Below, one piece after another: positions 10,194 through 22,053 of a stretch of 64,000 bases of DNA. Position numbers and translations under genes: made by a program. Source of the stretch: Archivesica marissinica (lineage: Eukaryota > Mollusca > Bivalvia > Venerida > Vesicomyidae); contig CM026386.1 in the NCBI GenBank assembly GCA_014843695.1, positions 15,156,362-15,220,361 of the forward strand. Direction: 5' to 3'. The notes under the pieces are model-generated. The model made no database searches and had not been told where the DNA came from. It saw nothing but the letters and a program-made list of their open reading frames with translations. Numbering within the stretch: position 1 is the first letter of the stretch; every line of letters begins with the position of its first letter.

Positions 10194-13100
10194 CTCTAAT
10201 GTGAAATTGTAAAGCACCGGTGCTCTAATGTGAAATTCCTAATATCAAATTGCAAAGCACCGGTGCTCTAATGTGAAATTCCTAATATCAAATTGCAAAG
10301 CACCGGTGCTCTAATGTGAAATTGCAAAGCACCGATGCTCTAATGTGAAATTGCAAAGCACCGGTCCTCTAATGTGAAATTGCTAATGTGAAATTGTAAA
10401 GCATCGGTGCTCTAATGTGAAATTGCTAATGTGAAATTGTAAAGCACCGGTGCTCTAATGTGAAATTGCTAATGTGAAATTGTAAAGCACCGGTGCTCTA
10501 ATGTGAAATTGCTAATGTGAAATTGCAAAGCACCGGTGCTCTAATGTGAAATTGTAAAGCACCGGTGCTCTAATGTGAAATTGCAAAGCACCGGTGCTCT
10601 AATGTGAAATTGCAAAGCACCAGTGCTCTAATGTGAAATTGCAAAGCACCGGTGCTCTAATGTGAAATTGCAAAGCACCGGTGCTCTAATGTGAAATTGC
10701 AATGCACCCGTGCTCTAATATGAAATTGCAAAGCACCGGTGCTCTAATGTGAAATTGCTAATGTGAAATTGTAAAGCATCGGTGCTCTAATGTGAAATTG
10801 CTAATGTGAAATTGTAAAGCACCGGTGCTCTAATGTGAAATTGCTAATGTGAAATTGTAAAGCACCGGTGCTCTAATGTGAAATTGCTAATGTGAAATTG
10901 TAAAGCACCGGTGCTCTAATGTAAAATTGCTAATGTGAAATTGTAAAGCACCGGTGTTCTAATGTGAAATTGTAAAGCACCGGTGCTCTAATGTGAAATT
11001 GCTAATGTGAAATTGCAAAGCACCGGTGCTCTAATGTGAAATTGCAAAGCACCGGTGCTCTAATGTGAAATTGCAAAGCACCGGTGCTCTAATGTGAACT
11101 TGCAAAGCACCGGTGCTCTAATGTGAAATTGCAAAGCACCGGTGCTCTAATGTGAAATCGCAAAGCACCAGTGCTCTAATGTGAAATTGCAAAGCACCGG
11201 TGCTCTAATGTGAAATTGCAAAGCACCGGTGCTCTAATGTGAAATTGCAATGCACCCGTGCTCTAATATGAAATTGCAAAGCACCGGTGCTCTAATGTGA
11301 AATTGCTAATGTGAAATTGTAAAGCATCGGTGCTCTAATGTGAAATTGCTAATGTGAAATTGTAAAGCACCGGTGCTCTAATGTGAAATTGCTAATGTGA
11401 AATTGTAAAGCACCGGTGCTCTAATGTGAAATTGCTAATGTGAAATTGTAAAGCACCGGTGCTCTAATGTAAAATTGCTAATGTGAAATTGTAAAGCACC
11501 GGTGTTCTAATGTGAAATTGTAAAGCACCGGTGCTCTAATGTGAAATTGCTAATGTGAAATTGCAAAGCACCGGTGCTCTAATGTGAAATTGCAAAGCAC
11601 CGGTGCTCTAATGTGAAATTGCAAAGCACCGGTGCTCTAATGTGAAATTGCAAAGCACCAGTGCTCTAATGTGAACTTGCAAAGCACCGGTGCTCTAATG
11701 TGAAATTGCAAAGCACCGGTGCTCTAATGTGAAATCGCAAAGCACCGGTGCTCTAATGTGAAATTGCAAAGCACCGGTGCTCTAATGTGAAATTGCAAAG
11801 CACCGGTACTCTAATGTGAACTTGCAAAGCACCGGTGCTCTAATGTGAAATTGCAAAGCACCGGTGCTCTAATGTGAAATCGCAAAGCACCGGTGCTCTA
11901 ATGTGAAATCGCAAAGCACCGGTGCTCTAATGTGAAATCGCAAAGCACCGGTGCTCTAATGTGAAATTGCAAAGCACCGGTGCTCTAATGTGAAATTGCA
12001 AAGCACCGGTGCTCTAATGTGAACTTGCAAAGCACCGGTGCTCTAATGTGAAATTGCAAAGCACCGGTGCTCTAATGTGAAATCGCAAAGCACCGGTGCT
12101 CTAATGTGAAATCGCAAAGCACCGGTGCTCTAATGTGAAATTGCAAAGCACCGGTGCTCTAATGTGAAATTGCAAAGCACCGGTGCTCTAATGTGAACTT
12201 GCAAAGCACCGGTGCTCTAATGTTAACTTGCAAAGCACCGGTGCTCTAATGTGAAATTGCTAATGTGAAATTGCAAAGCACCGGTGCTCTAATGTGAAAT
12301 TGCAAAGCACCGGTGCTCTAATGTGAAATTGCAAAGCACCGGTGCTCTAATGTGAAATTGCAAAGCACCGGTGCTCTAATGTGAACTTGCAAAGCACCGG
12401 TGCTCTAATGTGAAATTGCAAAGCACCGGTGCTCTAATGTGAACTTGCAAAGCACCGGTGCTCTAATGTGAAATTGCAAAGCACTGGTGCTCTAATGTGA
12501 AATTGCAATGCACCGGTGCTCTAATGTGAACTTGCAAAGCACCGGTGCTCTAATGTGAAATTGCTAATGTGAAATTGTAAAGCATCGGTGCTCTAATGTG
12601 AAATTGCTAATGTGAAATTGTAAAGCACCGGTGCTCTAATGTGAAATTGCAAAGCACCGGTGCTCTAATGTGAAATTGCAAAGCACCGGTGCTCTAATGT
12701 GAAATTGCAAAGCACCGGTGCTCTAATGTGAAATTGCTAATGTGAAATTGTAAAGCATCGGTGCTCTAATGTGAAATTGCTAATGTGAAATTGTAAAGCA
12801 CCGGTGCTCTAATGTGAAATTGCTAATGTGAAATTGTAAAGCACCGGTGCTCTAATGTGAAATTGCTAATGTGAAATTGCAAAGCACCGGTGCTCTAATG
12901 TGAAATTGTAAAGCACTGGTGCTCTAATGTGAAATTGCAAAGCACCGGTGCTCTAATGTGAAATTGCAATGCACCGGTGCTCTAATGTGAAATTGCAAAG
13001 CACCGGTGCTCTAATGTGAAATTGCAAAGCACCGGTGCTCTAATGTGAAATTGCTAATGTGAAATTGCAAAGCACCGGTGCTCTAATGTGAAATTGCAAA

Positions 13101-16100
13101 GCACCGGTGCTCTAATGTGAAATTGCAAAGCACCGGTGCTCTAATGTGAAATTGCTAATGTGAAATTGCAAAGCACCGGTGCTCTAATGTGAAATTGCAA
13201 AGCACCGGTGCTCTAATGTGAAATTGCAATGCACCGGTGCTCTAATGTGAAATTGCAAAGCACCGGTGCTCTAATGTGAAATTGCATAGCACCGGTGCTC
13301 TAATGTGAAATTGCTAATGTGAAATTGCAAAGCACCGGTGCTCTAATGTGAAATTGCAAAGCACCGGTGCTCTAATATGAAATTGCAAAGCACCGGTGCT
13401 CTAATGTGAAATTGCAAAGCACCGGTGCTCTAATGTGAAATTGCTAATGTGAAATTGCAAAGCACCGGTGCTCTAATGTGAAATTGCAAAGCAACGGTGC
13501 TCTAATGTGAAATTACTAATGTGAAATTGTAAAGCATCGGTGCTCTAATGTGAAATTGCAAAGCACCGGTGCTCTAATGTGAACTTGCAAAGCACCGGTG
13601 CTCTAATGTGAACTTGCAAAGCACCGGTGCTCTAATGTGAAATTGCTAATGTGAAATTGTAAAGCATCGGTGCTCTAATGTGAACTTGCAAAGCACCGGT
13701 GCTCTAATGTGAAATTGCAAAGCACTGGTGCTCTAATGTGAAATTGCAATGCACCGGTGCTCTAATGTGAACTTGCAAAGCACCGGTGCTCTAATGTGAA
13801 ATTGCTAATGTGAAATTGTAAAGCATCGGTGCTCTAATGTGAAATTGCTAATGTGAAATTGTAAAGCACCGGTGCTCTAATGTGAAATTGCAAAGCACCG
13901 GTGCTCTAATGTGAAATTGCAAAGCACCGGTGCTCTAATGTGAAATTGCAAAGCACCGGTGCTCTAATGTGAAATTGCTAATGTGAAATTGTAAAGCATC
14001 GGTGCTCTAATGTGAAATTGCTAATGTGAAATTGTAAAGCACCGGTGCTCTAATGTGAAATTGCTAATGTGAAATTGTAAAGCACCGGTGCTCTAATGTG
14101 AAATTGCTAATGTGAAATTGCAAAGCACCGGTGCTCTAATGTGAAATTGTAAAGCACTGGTGCTCTAATGTGAAATTGCAAAGCACCGGTGCTCTAATGT
14201 GAAATTGCAATGCACCGGTGCTCTAATGTGAAATTGCAAAGCACCGGTGCTCTAATGTGAAATTGCAAAGCACCGGTGCTCTAATGTGAAATTGCTAATG
14301 TGAAATTGCAAAGCACCGGTGCTCTAATGTGAAATTGCAAAGCACCGGTGCTCTAATGTGAAATTGCAAAGCACCGGTGCTCTAATGTGAAATTGCTAAT
14401 GTGAAATTGCAAAGCACCGGTGCTCTAATGTGAAATTGCAAAGCACCGGTGCTCTAATGTGAAATTGCAATGCACCGGTGCTCTAATGTGAAATTGCAAA
14501 GCACCGGTGCTCTAATGTGAAATTGCATAGCACCGGTGCTCTAATGTGAAATTGCTAATGTGAAATTGCAAAGCACCGGTGCTCTAATGTGAAATTGCAA
14601 GCACCGGTGCTCTAATATGAAATTGCAAAGCACCGGTGCTCTAATGTGAAATTGCAAAGCACCGGTGCTCTAATGTGAAATTGCTAATGTGAAATTGCAA
14701 AGCACCGGTGCTCTAATGTGAAATTGCAAAGCAACGGTGCTCTAATGTGAAATTACTAATGTGAAATTAAAGCATCGGTGCTCTAATGTGAAATTGCAAA
14801 GCACCGGTGCTCTAATGTGAACTTGCAAAGCACCGGTGCTCTAATGTGAACTTGCAAAGCACCGGTGCTCTAATGTGAAATTGCTAATGTGAAATTGTAA
14901 AGCATCGGTGCTCTAATGTGAAATTGCTAATGTGAAATTGTAAAGCACCGGTGCTCTAATGTGAAATTGCAAAGCACCGGTGCTCTAATGTGAAATTGCA
15001 AAGCACCGGTGCTCTAATGTGAAATTGCAAAGCACCGGTGCTCTAATGTGAAATTGCAAAGCACCGGTGCTCTAATGTGAACTTGCAAAGCACCGGTGCT
15101 CTAATGTGAAATTGCAAAGCACCGGTGCTCTAATGTGAAATCGCAAAGCACCGGTGCTCTAATGTGAAATTGCAAAGCACCGGTGCTCTAATGTGAAATT
15201 GCAAAGCACCGGTGCTCTAATGTGAAATTGCAAAGCACCGGTGCTCTAATGTGAACTTGCAAAGCACCGGTGCTCTAATGTGAACTTGCAAAGCACCGGT
15301 GCTCTAATGTGAAATTGCTAATGTGAAATTGCAAAGCACCGGTGCTCTAATGTGAAATTGCAAAGCACCGGTGCTCTAATTTGAAATTGCAAAGCACCAG
15401 TGCTCTAATGTGAAATTGCAAAGCACCGGTGCTCTAATGTGAAATTGCAAAGCACCGGTGCTCTAATGTGAACTTGCAAAGCACCGGTGCTCTAATGTGA
15501 AATTGCAAAGCACTGGTGCTCTAATGTGAAATTGCAATGCACCGGTGCTCTAATGTGAACTTGCAAAGCACCGGTGCTCTAATGTGAAAATGTGAAATTG
15601 TAAAGCATCGGTGCTCTAATGTGAAATTGCTAATGTGAAATTGTAAAGCACCGGTGCTCTAATGTGAAATTGCAAAGCACCGGTGCTCTAATGTGAAATT
15701 GCAAAGCACCGGTGCTCTAATGTGAAATTGCAAAGCACCGGTGCTCTAATGTGAAATTGCAAAGCACCGGTGCTCTAATGTGAAATTGCTAATGTGAAAT
15801 TGTAAAGCACCGGTGCTCTAATGTGAAATTGCTAATGTGAAATTGTAAAGCACCGGTGCTCTAATGTGAAATTGCTAATGTGAAATTGCAAAGCACCGGT
15901 GCTCTAATGTGAAATTGTAAAGCACTGGTGCTCTAATGTGAAATTGCAAAGCACCGGTGCTCTAATGTGAAATTGCAATGCACCGGTGCTCTAATGTGAA
16001 ATTGCAAAGCACCGGTGCTCTAATGTGAAATTGCAAAGCACCGGTGCTCTAATGTGAAATTGCTAATGTGAAATTGCAAAGCACCGGTGCTCTAATGTGA

Positions 16101-17988
16101 AATTGCAAAGCACCGGTGCTCTAATGTGAAATTGCTAATGTGAAATTGCAAAGCACCGGTGCTCTAATGTGAAATTGCAAAGCACCGGTGCTCTAATGTG
16201 AACTTGCAAAGCACCGGTGCTCTAATGTGAAATTGCTAATGTGAAATTGCAAAGCACCGGTGCTCTAATGTGAAATTGCAAAGCACCGGTGCTCTAATGT
16301 GAAATTGCAAAGCACCGGTGCTCTAATGTGAAATTGCAAAGCACCGGTGCTCTAATGTGAAATTGCAAAGCACCGGTGCTCTAATGTGAAATTGCAAAGC
16401 ACCGGTGCTCTAATGTGAACTTGCAAAGCACCGGTGCTCTAATGTGAAATTGCAAAGCACTGGTGCTCTAATGTGAAATTGCAATGCACCGGTGCTCTAA
16501 TGTGAACTTGCAAAGCACCGGTGCTCTAATGTGAAATTGCTAATGTGAAATGTAAAGCATCGGTGCTCTAATGTGAAATTGCTAATGTGAAATTGTAAAG
16601 CACCGGTGCTCTAATGTGAAATTGCAAAGCACCGGTGCTCTAATGTGAAATTGCAAAGCACCGGTGCTCTAATGTGAAATTGCAAAGCACCGGTGCTCTA
16701 ATGTGAAATTGCTAATGTGAAATTGTAAAGCACCGGTGCTCTAATGTGAAATTGCTAATGTGAAATTGTAAAGCACCGGTGCTCTAATGTGAAATTGCTA
16801 ATGTGAAATTGCAAAGCACCGGTGCTCTAATGTGAAATTGTAAAGCACTGGTGCTCTAATGTGAAATTGCAAAGCACCGGTGCTCTAATGTGAAATTGCA
16901 ATGCACCGGTGCTCTAATGTGAAATTGCAAAGCACCGGTGCTCTAATGTGAAATTGCTAATGTGAAATTGCAAAGCACCGGTGCTCTAATGTGAAATTGC
17001 AAAGCACCGGTGCTCTAATGTGAAATTGCAATGCACCGGTGCTCTAAAATTGCAAAGCACCGGTGCTCTAATGTGAAATTGCTAATGTGAAATTGCAAAG
17101 CACCGGTGCTCTAATGTGAAATTGCAAAGCACCGGTGCTCTAATATGAAATTGCAAAGCACCGGTGCTCTAATGTGAAATTGCAAAGCACCGGTGCTCTA
17201 ATGTGAAATTGCTAATGTGAAATTGCAAAGCACCGGTGCTCTAATGTGAAATTGCAAAGCACCGGTGCTCTAATATGAAATTGCAAAGCACCGGTGCTCT
17301 AATGTGAAATTGCAAAGCACCGTGCTCTAATGTGAAATTGCTAATGTGAAATTGCAAAGCACCGGTGCTCTAATGTGAAATTGCAAAGCAACGGTGCTCT
17401 AATGTGAAATTGCAAAGCACCGGTGCTCTAATGTGAAATTGCTAATGTGAAATTGCAAATCACCGGTGCTCTAATGTGAAATTGCAAAGCAACGGTGCTC
17501 TAATGTGAACTTGCAAAGCACCGGTGCTCTAATGTGAAATTAATAATGTGAAATTGTAAAGCATCGGTGCTCTAATGTGAACTTGCAAAGCACCGGTGCT
17601 CTAATGTGAACTTGCAAAGCACCGGTGCTCTAATGTGAAATTGCAAAGCACCGGTGCTCTAATGTGAAATCGCAAAGCACCGGTGCTCTAATGTGAAATC
17701 GCAAAGCACCGGTGCTCTAATGTGAAATAGCAAAGCACCGGTGCTCTAATGTGAAATTGCAAAGCACCGGCTCTAATGTGAAATCGCAAAGCACCGGTGC
17801 TCTAAATGTGAACTTGCAAAGCACCGGTGCTCTAATGTGGAATTGCTAATGTGAAATTGCAAAGCACCGGTGCTCTAATGTGAAATTGCAAAGCACCGGT
17901 GCTCTAATGTGAAATTGCAAAGCACCGGTGCTCTAATGTGAAATTGCAAAGCACCGGTGCTCTAATGTGAAATTGCAAAGCACCAGTG
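10194..17988. repeat. 29/43-bp satellite array
   Basis: 7.8 kb of tandem units. The basic unit is 29 bp (ctctaatgtgaaattgcaaa followed by gcaccggtg). Many units are 43 bp because a 14-bp piece (taatgtgaaattgc) is inserted after aaattgc. Every canonical unit contains the 12-bp perfect palindrome agcaccggtgct. Frequent variants are catcggtg, cactggtg, caccagtg, and aacttgc or aaatcgc for aaattgc. Blocks of units recur in the same order about 548 bp apart near 10.7-11.3 kb and about 1,241 bp apart near 13.3-14.8 kb. Stop codons are frequent and there is no gene. Confidence 0.97.
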
Positions 17989-18330
17989 GTTGATCAATGA
18001 CGTATATTAGAAACAAGATTGGCCCAAGAGGAGAAGCCTGTGGCACCCCTGAAATTATTTTACCGGGAGTTATTTGAGATATACAATACAGATAAGAATA
18101 CAACCAATATGGTGTAGATTCGTTTAATCCATGTATTTTAACTTTGTTTTTAAAACAAGACGGATTATTTAACAAAGTCAAACGCTTTTGATAGATCAAA
18201 AAATGAATGTGTCAACGACATGTGTTTCGTTGATATAAATAGCTTTATTCCATTCATCTAATATTCTGATGAGGGCAGTTTGATTGGAATGGTCCTCATG
18301 AAAACCAGGTTGTCGTTCGTATCTTCGAGG
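17989..18330 (-). pseudogene. LINE reverse transcriptase fragment
   Basis: Minus strand: QPGFHEDHSNQTALIRILDEW, then after a frameshift DLSKAFDFV, then after a second frameshift KIHGLN and SGVPQASPLGPILFLIYVID. These are the classical RT motifs of CR1/L2/Jockey-like non-LTR elements (HS-x-QTAL, DLSKAFD, GVPQGS-x-LGP-x-LF). The fragment is cut by the satellite exactly where the YVDD/FADD catalytic motif should soon follow. Two frameshifts and truncation make it a pseudogene. Confidence 0.8.
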
Positions 18331-18339
18331 TAACTAGTC

Positions 18340-18490
18340 GTAGTAATCTTTATTTACAGATACTACAGAGAGACTACAGATCCGTCTGTAACATGGAGAT
18401 ATAAGAGATGAACACAATTATACACACTCATATATCCCAGCATGTTAGGGATAAAGCTGCAATATCCTTGCTAATCGGATATTAAAAAAC
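18340..18490 (-). mobile_element. Non-LTR element 3' end (same family as 46490-46690)
   Basis: On the minus strand: aatatccgattagcaaggat, attgcagctttatccctaac, tgttcatctcttatat, and the end aaataaagattactac. The same blocks in the same order occur at 46490-46690. Lying next to the RT fragment suggests one LINE family, but that is inference. Confidence 0.6.
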
Positions 18491-19419
18491 TGCTCTAAAA
18501 CAATTATAAAATACTGAAATACAAAATATAGGTACTATTAACATGGCTTTGGAGAATTAATAATTAATATAAATGTATATACTAAATAATCCTAAAAATC
18601 AAATGTGACTATCTACTAATATTAATAACGTTTGTTTTGTGGTGATCGGGGCAACATTTGAATACATCTGGAATCAGTTATTTAGTTGCTATGCTAGACT
18701 TGGAAATAGTTGAATAGCAGGTGCATTAATTGATGCTGACATTTCGAGATAATTGGAATTAACCGTATCACATCCAATGGACATGATTCAAATGTCGAAT
18801 GTTGACCCGAATCACTTGGCGTGCATTAGCTGACTAATGCCACTCAAGATTCAGAAGGTTAATTCACTGGGCATGTGACACCGAACAGGCGAAGGTTAAA
18901 TCTCAATGGCCTCATTGACTCTTCTTCCGGGTTCGGTCAAGATATGACTTAAGATGTTAGGCCAATAATATATGTATGCTCTTGGTTGCCACGTCCTGAT
19001 GTTCGGACTCACTGTTTCTCTGAAAACGAACCGTTACAGGGAAAATGCAGACTATTACACTTGTATTTTGTTATTATGCTGTCCGTATTTATTGTGGTGA
19101 ACTTCAATGTTTATGTAGGCTACATGTTGTTGGGAATCAATATGTAATGGAAAATAAAATTAGATTAGATACGTTAATTATATAAAATATTGTAAAATCA
19201 TAATTTACACTGGTGAAAGAATTACTAAGATAAGAAAATAAATATGAACGTTATTGATATTTCAAGATGTTGGTTTAACCAGTGTCCTATTTTGTACCCC
19301 GTGTCAACAACAAAATAAAATGACGTAATTTAAAGTTATTTAACAAATGCTGTTTTCATTTACTTCGTATTGTAACTCGTTAATTTGCTGAATTTCATAA
19401 AAATAGTGAGGTATTGTTG
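18491..19419. other. Intergenic stretch, no gene seen
   Basis: AT-rich single-copy-looking sequence. No open frame with recognisable domains, no RNA gene and no tandem array were seen. Confidence 0.4.
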
Positions 19420-19599
19420 ATTTAAACTTGATTTATTATACAACGATTGCGAAAGCAAGTTTTATCAACTTATATTAACCACTCTCGTTGGCGCGGATGA
19501 AAGTGTAAATGTGGTCATTGGTGTGGGGGGGGGGAAACCGGATTACCCGGAGAAAACCCACATGTCCGATCTGGCGACCACCGTACCAGCTCATATACT
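19420..19599 (-). mobile_element. SINE (family B), 5'-truncated
   Basis: Shares with 9755-9988 the tail (ttgataaaacttgctttcgc), the ctcgttggcgcgga block and the gggttttctccgggtaatcc body. It stops at ccaccgtaccagctcatata, so the tRNA head is missing. 19600-20030 holds no further element; ATTAAA on the minus strand at 19776-19781 is a possible weak poly(A) signal for the Ig gene. Confidence 0.7.
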
Positions 19600-20030
19600 G
19601 AGGATTATTGTATTTATAGAGAATAAAAGAAACTACGAGTACTACATTTCTAGTATAGCTTAATAAATTAATCTTACTAATATGGGTATGACTTCATGAA
19701 TATCTATAATCCACCATGTTGTAGCAGTTGCGTCTATCATATCGTTCTCATTAAAAGTCAGATCTTGAACAGTATTTTAATGTTGTGAAGGTTTTAAAGA
19801 GAGTCCTGATATATCGGCTCCTTGCTCCAAGCAGGTCCTTCTCATTGGTGCATCTTTAAATACATCAGAGGAATATTGTAATGGTTATGTCTGTAATACA
19901 GATACATGAAGAAAAACAAATGTTACAGGCGGTAATTCCCCGTTGATAAGATGATCGACATAGTATAACTGATCACGATTTGGCCTACTCGTTTGTTGTT
20001 TTGAAAGAGTACTTCTTTGTGATATTTCTG

Positions 20031-21383
20031 TTACTTGTATATCAGATGGTTGGAAATAACCGCCATGACAAGGTTGATCAACAGCGACCTTGGAGTTGCA
20101 GCAATGTCCGTAGCAGCATTGTTGACATTAGTTATGACGTCAGGCTTTACGACAGTTGTGACACCAGGTGTTACGATAGTAGTGACTTCTTGTGTGGCGA
20201 CAGTTGGTTCATCCGTTGTGGCATCGTGTAGCACAAAATAGTATTCGCGAGCATTTTGTCCAACGCCATAAACAACGGAATACACATCGAAGAACATTTC
20301 CGGCTGTATCGTAAACAGTTCTAATGTAACGCTCAAACCATCAGCTCCTTTCAGACATTTCGATTCCATGTCATAGTTCCGAGTTGGTTCCGTCCATCTC
20401 TGGTCATATCCAATGCGTGTACTCGAGTTACTGAGGAACCAGCTGACACTCTCGCATTTCAAAGCTGCATTATTACCCTTAGACGATATATTACACTTGA
20501 ACATTTCACGTTTGTCTGTAATAGCAGCACTAGTATTTTCACACACAATATTCACTTGCAAAATCAACACAGAGATTCCCGCCGCTCGTGGCTTGTAATA
20601 CTCGCCAGCGATGTTAGCTGAACAAACCAAAGCCTGGACAGTTGTCTCGGCGCTGACTGTAAGGTTTGTCACTGAAAATGTGCCTATGTATGAGGCACGA
20701 TCAACCGATACATCCGTCTCGGTCCATACGGAGACCTGCATGCTCTGGTTATTATAAAACAGAGACATTATCGGTTCTGGGTTGCTGCCATTTGCATCAC
20801 ATTTCACCATATAGTCCCCGGGTATTAACTGGACCGGTCGTTGGTCCTGCGTGATTGGTGTGTCAGACTGGGTTAATACGTTCTGTTGTGTATCGTAAAG
20901 TTCCATAGATACCATTTCTACAGGGTTGACGACTGTCAGCTTGACATCTTCGGAATCAAGAACTGTGTTATCCTCATCCATTTGAGAGCATCTGTAGATT
21001 CCATCGGCAGCCTGGTTTACTCCGAGTATTGTTATATAGAAGTTGTAGCCTGTACTTTCCTGTCTGTAGTCTATCTCATATCGTGACTGAACACCAGAAA
21101 ACATAGCACTACCGTCTCTTGTCGGGTAGAAACCTTGACTTAGAACTATTTCCGAACCGTTTCTCGTAATAAATGCCCATTTCACTCGATTTTTGATATA
21201 AAAGTTGAGATCGGAACTATTACCAGTACAGTTCAATGTAACGTCTACCCGATCTTCGACATCGATGAGTGGATCTGGTGTTGGTTTCACTGTCACATCT
21301 CTGCAAACAGACACTGAGCGCATTGCTAGAGAACCTAACACAAGACAAGAAAGAAACCCAAAACAGGCAAAATAATTGTCCAT
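20031..21383 (-). CDS. Secreted or surface immunoglobulin-superfamily protein
   Basis: An uninterrupted 450-codon frame, ATG at 21383, TAA at 20031. Residues 1-26 look like a signal peptide (FACFGFLSCLVLGSLA). Ig-like domain 1: C52, W69, and DGIYRC with C132. Domain 2: C195 in YMVKC and C254 in ALVCS. A third, less clear cysteine-rich region follows (C281, C297, C310, W315, C343). At least eight N-x-S/T sites are present. Residues 388-415 form a Thr/Val-rich stalk (TTDEPTVATQEVTTIV). The C-terminus has a short hydrophobic run (SLLINLVMAVI) followed by SNHLIYK, which could be a poor GPI signal or a marginal membrane anchor. Several Ig domains without introns are unusual; a retrocopy or a lineage-specific intronless receptor are both possible. 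It may be an immune-type or adhesion receptor; ligand and family are unknown. The start is chosen because the signal peptide follows directly. Confidence 0.82.
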   Translation of the reverse strand: MDNYFACFGFLSCLVLGSLAMRSVSVCRDVTVKPTPDPLIDVEDRVDVTLNCTGNSSDLNFYIKNRVKWAFITRNGSEIVLSQGFYPTRDGSAMFSGVQSRYEIDYRQESTGYNFYITILGVNQAADGIYRCSQMDEDNTVLDSEDVKLTVVNPVEMVSMELYDTQQNVLTQSDTPITQDQRPVQLIPGDYMVKCDANGSNPEPIMSLFYNNQSMQVSVWTETDVSVDRASYIGTFSVTNLTVSAETTVQALVCSANIAGEYYKPRAAGISVLILQVNIVCENTSAAITDKREMFKCNISSKGNNAALKCESVSWFLSNSSTRIGYDQRWTEPTRNYDMESKCLKGADGLSVTLELFTIQPEMFFDVYSVVYGVGQNAREYYFVLHDATTDEPTVATQEVTTIVTPGVTTVVKPDVITNVNNAATDIAATPRSLLINLVMAVISNHLIYK

Positions 21384-22053
21384 TTTTCTATCAATTTGGT
21401 CGCGACTTATTTACACTTTGCTATCCGGCTATTGCAAACTCATAACTGATCGCGTGGGCATGTGACTCAGTCACGGAATAAAACTATCGTTGAAGGCTAT
21501 AGTGTTTTTAATAATAGGTTTTCTTTGGAAACTGAAAGAAACTAGGTATCCATCAAGACGTTGAGAAAACGAGCAAAGCTAAAAAATCTGCAGAATATTT
21601 ACGAGAATTAAAAAAGGGTGTAGGAGAAAGTAGACATGTGATTAAATGGAGATTCTCTAATTATAATAAGTTATTCGAACTCTATGATATAATGACCGTT
21701 TATTTACCCGTTAACTTGCATCCAGAAAACCATAGGATTGTTATCAATATAATTTATATATTTACCAAATTGTTGTCCTTAATGTTGACCGAATGTATGT
21801 TGTAAAAATGCCATACTATGCTAAATTAATGTTTAAGGACGTTTGAACGTATACTTTCTGTATGAAAAGAGTGCTATACAAATCTGGTATAATAATAATA
21901 ATTATATTATATGGACCTATATATATATACCTCTCTACATCGTAATTTTCGGCTTATAAAGCATTTTTCAAGGAAAACAAAAATCATCCGATTAATTCAT
22001 TTTCCTTAAGATTGTTATCTAAACGATTGATACCAATGCATTAGCCGGATGAT
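21384..22053. other. 5' flank of the Ig gene, no gene seen
   Basis: AT-rich. It presumably contains the promoter of the minus-strand Ig gene, but no clear TATA box or element could be picked out. It ends at the first assembly gap. Confidence 0.35.

Noticed and set aside
10194..17988. CRISPR array
   Set aside because: There are no unique spacers. The repeated part makes up the whole unit, and the host is an animal. It is a satellite.
18340..18490. Separate RNA gene suggested by recurring blocks at 18340 and 46490
   Set aside because: The two copies diverge like transposon tails and end in aaataaagattac with a microsatellite, which fits a LINE 3' end better.
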